11,329 nucleotides of DNA from contig CANQXM010000037.1 in assembly GCA_947627835.1 (NCBI GenBank), positions 1 to 11,329 on the forward strand. The letters run 5' to 3'. Numbering within the stretch: position 1 is the stretch's first letter; each line of letters opens with the position of its first letter. This DNA comes from an uncultured Bacilli bacterium. GTDB taxonomy: Bacteria; Bacillota_I; Bacilli_A; RF39; UBA660. The notes under the pieces were generated by a model. The model was not told where the DNA came from. It made no database searches and saw nothing but the letters and a program-made list of their open reading frames with translations. This document shows, in pieces, positions 1 to 6,464 of the stretch. The translations under genes were made by a program, and so were the position numbers.

Positions 1-1323
1 CATGGAAATACGATAACGGGAAGTTATGAGGGAGTTCTTAGACCTTCTGAGGGACTTACTGTTCGAACTGTTTTACCAGAGGGGTATTTTGTCGGTGCAG
101 GACTTACTTTTCATCTTCTTGATTATTTACCGCTTCTTTTTCCCATTCTCTTTTTAGGAATTGCTATCTTTTTGTGGTATAAGTTTGGTCGTGATGAACA
201 AGTAATTGAAACGGTTGAATTTTATCCACCTGAAGGTTTTAATAGTTTAGAAGTTGGTTATTTATATAAAGGAAAAGCTGACAACCGAGATGTTACATCA
301 CTTTTGATTTATTTAGCAAATCAAGGTTATATCAAAATTACAGAAATTAAAAAGAAGTCTTTCTTTTCACAAGCCAATGATTTTAAAATTACTCAGTTAA
401 AAGCGTATGATGGTAACAATGAAAACGAAAAACTTTTTTTGCAGGATTTATTTGCAGGTGATAAGGAAGTACAAAAAATTTCTTTGCAATATCATTTTTA
501 TAAAACAATGAATCAAATCTTATCGAATATTAATACAAAAGAAAATAAAAATCAGATTTTTGAAAAAACGGCATCTAGTAAGTCTATTTTGATTATTCTA
601 ATGATGATTATCTCCTTTTGTTTGATTACGATTCCACCTGTGGTTACTTATGGACCTGCAGCTTCTCTTATTTTTGCTGTGTTATTTCCAGGAATTGGAT
701 TGGCTGTCATGCTGGATATGTTGTTTGGAAATAAAACGCTTTCTGTAAATGGAACACCTATGCCTATTATTTCGAAGATTATGGCATTCGTATGGGGTTT
801 TTTCTGGTGTTGCGTGTTTGGGGGAATTCCTTGGTTTACAATGATTTTTCCAGCTCTTATGCAAGATTCTATTTATTTTATTGGATATATTTTGGGGATT
901 GCTTGTATTGTCGGTATGAGCATTTGTTTAAAATATTTACCGAAGAGAACGCCCTATGGAAATGAAATGCTTGGAAAACTAAAAGGATTTAAAAATTTCC
1001 TAGAGACCGCTGAGAAAGATAAATTGGAAGCAATGGTTATGCAAAATCCAACTTATTTCTATGACATTTTACCTTATACATATGTTTTAGAAGTTTCGGA
1101 TGTATGGATTAAAAAGTTTGAAGTTATTTCGCTCCAACCTCCTACTTGGTATGATGGACCAAATGCCTTTGATTTTGCTACATTCTCTGTGTTTATGAAT
1201 ACCACTATGGCTTCGGCTCAACAAGCGATGACATCTAGTCCATCAAGTAGTTCTAGTGGGGGTTCTTCTGGTGGAGGTTTCTCCGGCGGAGGCTCCGGTG
1301 GTGGTGGAGGAGGTTCTTGGTAG
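1..1323 (+). CDS. DUF2207 family membrane protein, C-terminal part (5' end outside window)
   Basis: The reading frame is open from base 1 to the TAG at 1321-1323, giving 440 visible residues; the true start lies upstream. The first visible stretch ends in a 'LPEGYF' motif, typical of the end of the extracellular DUF2207 domain. A membrane helix follows at about residues 42-60, then a cytoplasmic part with 'VEFYPPEGFNSLEVGYLYKG' and 'TSLLIYLANQGYIKI'. Two hydrophobic blocks lie near residues 195-240 and two near 260-312. Next come the family signature around 'LPYTYVLEV' (residues 356-364) and a low-complexity Ser/Gly tail ending in GGSW. The role of DUF2207 proteins is not established; they are predicted integral membrane proteins with a long extracellular domain. 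A start at TTG 172 would fall inside the first membrane helix and is not credible. A terminator follows, so the downstream gene is probably transcribed separately. Family assignment is confident; function is not. Confidence 0.88.
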   Translation, partial: HGNTITGSYEGVLRPSEGLTVRTVLPEGYFVGAGLTFHLLDYLPLLFPILFLGIAIFLWYKFGRDEQVIETVEFYPPEGFNSLEVGYLYKGKADNRDVTSLLIYLANQGYIKITEIKKKSFFSQANDFKITQLKAYDGNNENEKLFLQDLFAGDKEVQKISLQYHFYKTMNQILSNINTKENKNQIFEKTASSKSILIILMMIISFCLITIPPVVTYGPAASLIFAVLFPGIGLAVMLDMLFGNKTLSVNGTPMPIISKIMAFVWGFFWCCVFGGIPWFTMIFPALMQDSIYFIGYILGIACIVGMSICLKYLPKRTPYGNEMLGKLKGFKNFLETAEKDKLEAMVMQNPTYFYDILPYTYVLEVSDVWIKKFEVISLQPPTWYDGPNAFDFATFSVFMNTTMASAQQAMTSSPSSSSSGGSSGGGFSGGGSGGGGGGSW

Positions 1324-1333
1324 TTTTGATTTT

Positions 1334-1366
1334 AGGAAAGGTAATGATTTTGTTATCTTTCTTTTT
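1334..1366 (+). terminator. Rho-independent terminator after the DUF2207 gene
   Basis: The left arm AGGAAAGGTAA (1334-1344) pairs with TTATCTTTCTT (1353-1363), giving 11 pairs with two G-T wobbles. The loop is 8 bases and a run of T follows to 1366. It starts 10 bases after the stop codon of the upstream gene. Confidence 0.75.
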
Positions 1367-1405
1367 GATTTATGAAATTTTGTGATATGATATTTGTATC
1401 TTGCG

Positions 1406-1414
1406 TGTTATAAT
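1406..1414 (+). promoter_or_regulatory. Extended -10 promoter of the Cys-repeat surface protein gene
   Basis: TGTTATAAT is a perfect TGn-TATAAT extended -10 box. No convincing -35 is seen 17 bases upstream. Transcription would start near 1421, leaving a leader of about 15 bases before the ATG at 1436. This supports 1436 as the start, because an upstream TTG at 1394 would lie before the promoter. Confidence 0.65.
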
Positions 1415-1435
1415 AGTAGAGAAAAGAGTGAGTTT

Positions 1436-2854
1436 ATGAAAACAGCTATTAAAATGTTTCTTTTTAGTTTTATTGTTTTTATCTTTTTAGGAATTTCTTC
1501 GGTTTCAGCAGGATTTCGTTATAGTAATGAACTTCGATGTACGGATAATCCAGTAGATGAAACGGGACATTCTAGTAAAACTTGTACGCTTGGATTTGAA
1601 ATTTACGGAGTACCAGAACGTTATAATAAAATTACTGCTAGTTTTCATTTAGAAAATTTGCGCCTTACTTCATTTACCGCTACCGATGGATGGTATATCA
1701 TGCAACGAGGAGAGAATTCTTATACTTTGGAATCTTCTAAATCTTCTTTTGATATTGGTTTTTATGTCATTGCCAATGTTACTTTTTATAAAATTGAAGA
1801 AGCCCAACGTTGTTCTGTAGGATTTAGTTATCAGCTTGCTAAAATTAGTCGTGTTTGTTCTTTATTTCAAAATAAATATTATGGAAAAAATGGGGAAGAA
1901 GTTAACGAATTAACTTATCAAAAAGAGTGTGAAAAGCATTATTGTGAGATACTATCGGATCAAACTCATTATGATAGTGCTGGAAAAGAAACGGATGAAC
2001 TTGGCTATCAGAAATCTTGTGAAGTCAATGTTTGTAAAAAGTTTCCGGATGGAACCTATTTTGGTAGTGATGGGAAAGAAACGAGTGAACTGAATTATCA
2101 AAAAGAATGCGAAAAAAATGTTTGTAAGAAACTTTCCGATGGAACGTATTATGATAAAGAGGGAAATCAAACGAATCAAAGTACTTATGAAAAAGAGTGT
2201 AAGGAACATGTTTGTGAAGTTGTCGATGGAACGTATTTTGGGCGTGATGGAAAAACAACGAATGAATTAACTTATCAAAAGGAATGTGAAAAACATTATT
2301 GTGAAGTATTATCTGATAATACCTACTATGATAGTACGGGAGAAGAAACTACTAAGATTCAATATGAAAAAGAGTGCGAAAAGCATGTTTGTGAAGTTTT
2401 AGAAGATGGAACGATGTATGGGAAAGATGGAGAAGTTGTTTCTGAGTTAGCTTATGAAAAGGAATGTAAAGCTCATTATTGTGAAACGCTTTCGGATGGA
2501 ACCAAATATGATCCACTCGGACAAATTAGTGATGATTTAACTTATCAAAAAGAATGTGAAGAGAATTATTGTAAAGTTTTATCAGATGGAACCATGTATG
2601 GAAAAGATGGACTTTTGGTTGATGAAAAAACCTATTATGAAACTTGTGAAACGCATTATTGCGAACAAATTGGTGATCTTTATTTTGATGTAAATGGAAA
2701 TGCAGTGGATTTGCAAACTTATGAAACTTCTTGTAATCCAAGTGTTGAAAATCCACAGACGGGTGCTAGTATTCCGGTATTTCTCTTTTGTATTTCGGTA
2801 GTTGTCGGTGGTCTAGTTTATCGTTATGCTTTAGAACATCGTAAATTTTATTAA
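1436..2854 (+). CDS. Secreted Cys-repeat surface protein with NPQTG sorting signal
   Basis: I do not recognise a named family; the parts can be described. The product is 472 residues from ATG 1436, preceded by GAGTGAG. A signal peptide covers residues 1-25, with likely cleavage after SVSA. Residues 26-140 look like a beta-rich domain with Cys35, Cys50 and Cys126; a cohesin-like fold is possible but unproven. Residues 141-433 are ten tandem repeats of 29-30 residues. Each has a Cys at its start and another about 24 residues later, around a '[SD]DGTYYGxxG' core and a 'Y-x3-C' end. A spacer leads to NPQTG (residues 439-443), a hydrophobic segment and a basic tail, RYALEHRKFY. This is a typical sortase signal and resembles sortase B/D-type motifs. 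The protein should be displayed on the cell wall, with each repeat perhaps locked by a disulfide. No sortase lies in the window. Adhesion or a structural role is only a guess. Confidence 0.88.
   Translation: MKTAIKMFLFSFIVFIFLGISSVSAGFRYSNELRCTDNPVDETGHSSKTCTLGFEIYGVPERYNKITASFHLENLRLTSFTATDGWYIMQRGENSYTLESSKSSFDIGFYVIANVTFYKIEEAQRCSVGFSYQLAKISRVCSLFQNKYYGKNGEEVNELTYQKECEKHYCEILSDQTHYDSAGKETDELGYQKSCEVNVCKKFPDGTYFGSDGKETSELNYQKECEKNVCKKLSDGTYYDKEGNQTNQSTYEKECKEHVCEVVDGTYFGRDGKTTNELTYQKECEKHYCEVLSDNTYYDSTGEETTKIQYEKECEKHVCEVLEDGTMYGKDGEVVSELAYEKECKAHYCETLSDGTKYDPLGQISDDLTYQKECEENYCKVLSDGTMYGKDGLLVDEKTYYETCETHYCEQIGDLYFDVNGNAVDLQTYETSCNPSVENPQTGASIPVFLFCISVVVGGLVYRYALEHRKFY
1856..2734 (+). repeat. 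Ten coding tandem repeats of ~87-90 bp (Cys-paired 29-30 residue units)
   Basis: Residues 141-433 of the surface protein split into ten units, each beginning with Cys and containing a second Cys about 24 residues later, so 20 Cys in total. Adjacent units are joined by a C-x4-C step such as CEKHYC. The short core after the DGT-like motif alternates without exception: odd units have Tyr or Phe then Gly (YYGKNG, YFGSDG, YFGRDG, MYGKDG, MYGKDG), and even units have Tyr or Phe then Asp (HYDSAG, YYDKEG, YYDSTG, KYDPLG, YFDVNG). DNA copies have diverged but still share stretches such as 'aacttatcaaaa'. The pattern is periodic at the protein level and wholly inside the reading frame. Confidence 0.9.
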
Positions 2855-2882
2855 GGAATCAGTAAAATGATTTCTTTTTTTT
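2853..2882 (+). terminator. Rho-independent terminator of the surface protein gene
   Basis: AAGGAATCA (2853-2861) pairs with TGATTTCTT (2868-2876), nine pairs with one G-T wobble. The loop is GTAAAA and the hairpin runs into eight T residues. The left arm begins inside the TAA stop codon (2852-2854), so there is almost no 3' untranslated region. Confidence 0.82.
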
Positions 2883-2890
2883 CCTCTTTT

Positions 2891-2899
2891 TGCTATAAT
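2891..2899 (+). promoter_or_regulatory. Extended -10 promoter of miaB
   Basis: TGCTATAAT is a perfect extended -10 box (TGn-TATAAT), placed directly behind the T tract of the upstream terminator. A clear -35 is absent. Transcription should start near 2906, and AAGGGG (2911-2916) is the ribosome binding site, 8 bases before the ATG at 2925. Confidence 0.7.
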
Positions 2900-2924
2900 A
2901 CTTACGTCTTAAGGGGATGAGTGA

Positions 2925-4331
2925 ATGAATCTACCAGATATGAAAGAAGCTAAAAAACGAGGAGAAAATCATACGAAGTATGTTCGTCAGGAAAATTTAG
3001 TGAGTAAGGCATTTTTAGGAAAACGTTATTTTATTCGGACTTATGGTTGTCAGATGAATGTTCATGATTCTGAAGAAATTTGTGCCTGTGTAGAAAATTT
3101 AGGTTTTATTAAAACAGAAGACATGCAAGAAGCGGATTTGGTTATTTTAAATACTTGTGCTATTCGTGAAAACGCACATGATAAAGTATTTGGTTATTTG
3201 GGAAGATTAAAGCATCTTAAAAGAGAAAAGCCAGATTTGATGATTGCCATTGGTGGTTGTATGCCACAACAAGAGGATGTAACTGAAGAAATTTGTAAGC
3301 ATCATCCTTATGTTGATTTAGTTTTTGGAACGCATAATATTCATGATTTAGGTCGTCTTTTACTTGAAAAGAAAAGAAAGCAAGAAGTGGATGTTTATAG
3401 TATTGAAGGAGATGTTTATGAGAATGTTTTATATAAACGCGATTCTCATATTACCGCTTGGGTAAATACTATGTATGGTTGTGATAAATTTTGTACCTAT
3501 TGTATTGTTCCTTATACGAGAGGTCGTCAGCGCAGTAGAAAAATGGAAGATATTTTATTGGAAGTTGAAGATTTAGTAAAACAAGGATACCAAGAAGTTA
3601 CGTTACTTGGACAAAATGTCAATGCCTATGGGAAAGATTTAGAGGTACCGGTATCGTTTGCTACTTTGCTTGAGAAAGTTTCGAAAACAGGAATTTCTAG
3701 AGTTCGTTTTGTAACTAGTCATCCATGGGATTTTACAGATGAAATGATTGATATCATTGCTAAGTATGATAATATTATGCCTTATATTCATTTGCCACTT
3801 CAATCGGGATCTTCTCGCATTTTAAAATTGATGGGAAGACGTTATACCAAAGAAGAATATCTTTCTTTATTTCAAAAAATGAAAGAACGAATTTCGGGTG
3901 TAGCAATTACTACGGATATTATTGTTGGTTTTCCAGGAGAAACTGAAAGTGATTTTGAAGAGACTTTAGATGTCGTAAATACTTGCCAGTTTGATGGAGC
4001 TTATACTTTTATTTTTAGTCCGAGAGCAGGAACTCCTGCTAGCAAGATGAAAGATGAAACGGATCTTTCGATTAAAGAAGAACGCTTGCACCGATTAAAT
4101 GAACTTGTAAATCATTATTCTCTTCAAAATAATCAAGCTTATCTTGGTAAGAAAGTACCGGTATTAGTACAAGGCGTTAGTGAAAAAGATCCAAATAAAA
4201 TATATGGGTATACCGATACTATGAAACTTGTGAATTTTTCCGCTTCGAAAGAGATGATTGGCAGAATTATTCCCGTTCTCATTACGGATGCCAAAAGTTT
4301 CAGTTTAGATGGAGAAATCGTTTCTGATTAA
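2925..4331 (+). CDS. miaB: tRNA (N6-isopentenyladenosine-37-C2)-methylthiotransferase MiaB
   Basis: MiaB is a radical-SAM enzyme that adds a methylthio group to i6A37 in tRNAs reading UNN codons, giving ms2i6A. The 468-residue product shows the full family layout. The N-terminal UPF0004 domain carries the three auxiliary-cluster cysteines: Cys42 in 'RTYGCQMN', Cys78 in 'NTCAIRE' and Cys112 in 'GGCMPQ'. The radical-SAM motif is C186-x3-C190-x2-C193 (GCDKFCTYC), followed by 'PYTRGRQRSR'. 'LLGQNVNAYG', 'RFVTSHPWDF' and 'HLPLQSGSSRIL' are family hallmarks that separate MiaB from MtaB and RimO. A TRAM domain fills about residues 405-465. The ~30-residue N-terminal extension is common in Bacillota MiaB. 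It is a single-gene unit here, with its own promoter and terminator, and not joined to mutS as in many relatives. Confidence 0.96.
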   Translation: MNLPDMKEAKKRGENHTKYVRQENLVSKAFLGKRYFIRTYGCQMNVHDSEEICACVENLGFIKTEDMQEADLVILNTCAIRENAHDKVFGYLGRLKHLKREKPDLMIAIGGCMPQQEDVTEEICKHHPYVDLVFGTHNIHDLGRLLLEKKRKQEVDVYSIEGDVYENVLYKRDSHITAWVNTMYGCDKFCTYCIVPYTRGRQRSRKMEDILLEVEDLVKQGYQEVTLLGQNVNAYGKDLEVPVSFATLLEKVSKTGISRVRFVTSHPWDFTDEMIDIIAKYDNIMPYIHLPLQSGSSRILKLMGRRYTKEEYLSLFQKMKERISGVAITTDIIVGFPGETESDFEETLDVVNTCQFDGAYTFIFSPRAGTPASKMKDETDLSIKEERLHRLNELVNHYSLQNNQAYLGKKVPVLVQGVSEKDPNKIYGYTDTMKLVNFSASKEMIGRIIPVLITDAKSFSLDGEIVSD

Positions 4332-4362
4332 AAAGAAATCAAGTTGTTTTTGATTTCTTTTT
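4330..4362. terminator. Bidirectional terminator shared by miaB and the ger operon
   Basis: A perfect 13-bp stem is formed by AAAAAGAAATCAA (4330-4342) and TTGATTTCTTTTT (4350-4362), with the 7-base loop GTTGTTT. On the plus strand it is followed by a T-rich run, and on the minus strand the other arm provides the T tract. It starts inside the miaB stop codon (4329-4331). It also contains the gerB stop codon (4339-4341 on the minus strand), so the two genes end 7 bases apart within one hairpin. Confidence 0.88.
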
Positions 4363-5376
4363 ATTTTTTTTCTGATAAAGGAAAAGGGTGGTTAGTAGAA
4401 TGATACTGATGGCTCCTAAAATCATTGGTAGAATATGATAAATTTGCAGTTCAATGGCATATATTTTTCCTAAATAGATGACGGAAAAATACAGAAGTCC
4501 TAAGATGATGATTAAAAGGCTTTTCTTTTCTTTTTTGGGTAATAAATTTTGTACGTTTTTTTCACATAATGAAAGGGTCATAATCGTATCAAATACCCAG
4601 GTAACACTGACGATGTTTTCAATTTTTTCTAAAAATGCAAAGACTTTAATTTTTTTAAGTAACATGTATTCGGGGTAGCGGTAAATTTGAATTAAGTTAT
4701 TTCCTAAAACTCCAATGATTAAAACCCCGGTTAAAATAATGGTTATGGTTGGAATAAGATAGGGTAAGATTAATTTTGGTTTTTCTAGTGGGGTATCTAA
4801 AAGAAGAAGAAAAGGTGCACTACTATAAACGGCAAAGAAGAGGGTACTTAAAATCATATCTTTTGAAGAATGGGTCATGATGGGTAGAAAATTCGTAAAG
4901 TTACTTGATGGAGTTAATATCACCAAGGAAAATAAGGTCATCAAAAGGGAGATAGGCATTAATATTTCTGCAATTCTTCCCAACGTTTCCGGATATTTAT
5001 TGATACGAATGATAATAAAGAAAACCGGAATGAGAATGTAAAAGGGTGGGGATTCAATTAAAAAGAAAGAAGAAGCAAAAGTTTCTAAAATAAATAGAAT
5101 TTGATTCATGATTACGATGTTAAATAATAAAAATAAAAGGGTTAAAAAACAAGCCACTATTTTATTTTGGGCTGCATATTCTTTTAATGTACGATTTTGC
5201 ATTTTTTCTTTGATTAGACTTAAGAAATAAATTATGATGATTCCTAATAAGGTACCTAGGATAAAACTGATCCAAGCATCTTTTGCTACCATGCTTAAGA
5301 TTAGTGAAAAGCCAAAACCAAGGAAAAAGGTTCTTCCTAGAAAGTAAGAGAGAAAGTAAGTTGTTTTTTGATTCAT
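4339..5376 (-). CDS. Spore germination permease, GerAB/GerB type
   Basis: The product is a 345-residue integral membrane protein with about ten hydrophobic helices, the layout of the GerAB family (APC transporter superfamily). In that family it is the B subunit of a germinant receptor in the spore inner membrane and is linked to sensing of amino acids or other germinants. The late motif 'YRYPEYMLLKKIKVFAFLEKIENI' (about residues 232-254) matches the conserved stretch between helices 7 and 8. The family's usual length is about 360 residues, so this copy looks complete. The ATG at 5376 overlaps the TGA of the C-subunit gene (ATGA), and GAGGTGAAG sits just upstream on the minus strand. The Lys-rich C terminus is encoded by the rising arm of the shared terminator. 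It is last in an A-C-B operon, where many Bacillus operons are A-B-C. The germinant cannot be read from sequence. Confidence 0.9.
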   Translation of the reverse strand: MNQKTTYFLSYFLGRTFFLGFGFSLILSMVAKDAWISFILGTLLGIIIIYFLSLIKEKMQNRTLKEYAAQNKIVACFLTLLFLLFNIVIMNQILFILETFASSFFLIESPPFYILIPVFFIIIRINKYPETLGRIAEILMPISLLMTLFSLVILTPSSNFTNFLPIMTHSSKDMILSTLFFAVYSSAPFLLLLDTPLEKPKLILPYLIPTITIILTGVLIIGVLGNNLIQIYRYPEYMLLKKIKVFAFLEKIENIVSVTWVFDTIMTLSLCEKNVQNLLPKKEKKSLLIIILGLLYFSVIYLGKIYAIELQIYHILPMILGAISIILLTTLFLYQKKNKKKSKTT

Positions 5377-6464
5377 TTTTTCTTCACCTCAAAAATTAAG
5401 CCATTTTTATTGATTTCAATTTGAATATCGGTTTTTAATTCTAGCGTATTCCAATGTTCTAATTCTTTTCTTGTTGTTTGGTAGTATTTTTTTTGAATTC
5501 CTAAAATATCGGTATTAAAAAAAGTAATATCGGTATAAAAATCTTTGATTTCTTGTTCTAATTTTGTTTGAAATTTTGTTTCTAAGTCTTTGTAGATGGC
5601 ACTATCTCTAAAGTTATAACCACAGCTATCTTTTAGGACACTTGCATTTAATTTGCTTTGGATGGTAATTGCATTTTGGGTTACTTTTACATCTGTATGG
5701 TTATTTTGATATAAATTAATAATGGTAAACCCTTCGGTATCTTCGCAGGGAATTTGCAAACGATGATTTTGGGAAGTGTTTTCGATAATTTTATAAATTG
5801 CGGCATCGGTAGAATCTAAGATGCTTTTTAGTTTTCCATTTTCAAAGATAGCCATTCCATTTAAAGTAATTTTTCCATCGATGAGTTCAATTGCTGAAAT
5901 GGCTGTATCAATTCTTGGATCTTCAAATCGATCCATAAAGTGATCGAAATCGATTTCAATGCTAATGTTTTCATTGTACTTGTTATGTCGAATGAGGGAG
6001 TCAATGCTTTCAGAAACAACCGGAGATTCCATGGAAGTATTTTCAAGAATGCTTTTGGCCGTGTTATTTCTTGCAACTACTAATGAAAAAATGTTTCGAA
6101 CATTGGGATCGCGAAGCAGATAATCAGCAATGTCACGCATGTGTTTTTCAGCAGCACTTTCACTTAGTATCAGTAATTTTAAGTGTGATAAGTGAATATC
6201 TTTACTTACTTTATCGGCAGCATTTTGAAATGCTTCGGTGACCGTGATTCCTTTTCCTTCTATGAGATAAGCTTTGTTGGGGTTTTCTTCACTTTTTGAA
6301 GAATCACTTTTTTCGGTATTTAAAATTTCATAGTTGATGATAAATTCTTCATTTAAGTAATCGATGGCAATGCCTGATATAATGGCTCGATCTTGAAGTT
6401 CTTGATAATCGTAGCAACCACATATAAAAAATAAAATTGTGAGGCATAGTATAATTTTTTTCAT
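5373..6464 (-). CDS. Spore germination lipoprotein, Ger(x)C family
   Basis: The 363-residue product has a lipoprotein signal peptide with a FICGC lipobox; Cys17 is the expected lipidated residue. The mature N terminus 'CYDYQELQDRAIISGIAID' is the hallmark opening of Ger(x)C proteins. The extracellular part then runs through 'TVTEAFQNAADKVSKDIHLSHLKLLI' (about residues 75-100), which is also typical of the family. Ger(x)C proteins are the C subunits of GerA-type receptors and are attached to the outer face of the spore inner membrane. Length matches the family (about 370-400). AAGGAG lies about six bases before the ATG at 6464, which overlaps the TGA of the A-subunit gene. The C-terminal end overlaps the permease gene in the same way, so the three genes are probably translationally coupled and made in fixed ratio. 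Confidence 0.91.
   Translation of the reverse strand: MKKIILCLTILFFICGCYDYQELQDRAIISGIAIDYLNEEFIINYEILNTEKSDSSKSEENPNKAYLIEGKGITVTEAFQNAADKVSKDIHLSHLKLLILSESAAEKHMRDIADYLLRDPNVRNIFSLVVARNNTAKSILENTSMESPVVSESIDSLIRHNKYNENISIEIDFDHFMDRFEDPRIDTAISAIELIDGKITLNGMAIFENGKLKSILDSTDAAIYKIIENTSQNHRLQIPCEDTEGFTIINLYQNNHTDVKVTQNAITIQSKLNASVLKDSCGYNFRDSAIYKDLETKFQTKLEQEIKDFYTDITFFNTDILGIQKKYYQTTRKELEHWNTLELKTDIQIEINKNGLIFEVKKK

Noticed and set aside
1394..1435. Longer start (TTG 1394) for the surface protein
   Set aside because: It would precede the extended -10 box at 1406-1414 and put 14 polar residues before a clean signal peptide. ATG 1436 fits both promoter and signal peptide.
1856..2734. Regular ~90-bp repeats taken as a CRISPR array or non-coding repeat
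   Set aside because: The copies are diverged in DNA but conserved in protein, keep the reading frame, and have no repeat/spacer pattern.
1952..2756. Minus-strand open frames across the Cys-repeat gene
   Set aside because: They are rich in His, Phe and Ile, follow the period of the plus-strand repeats, and lack ribosome binding sites. They are shadows of the repeat codons.
4478..6076. Short open frames opposite or out of frame within the ger genes (4478-4678 plus, 5861-6076 minus)
   Set aside because: They lie wholly inside well-matched germination genes and show no domain or start signal.
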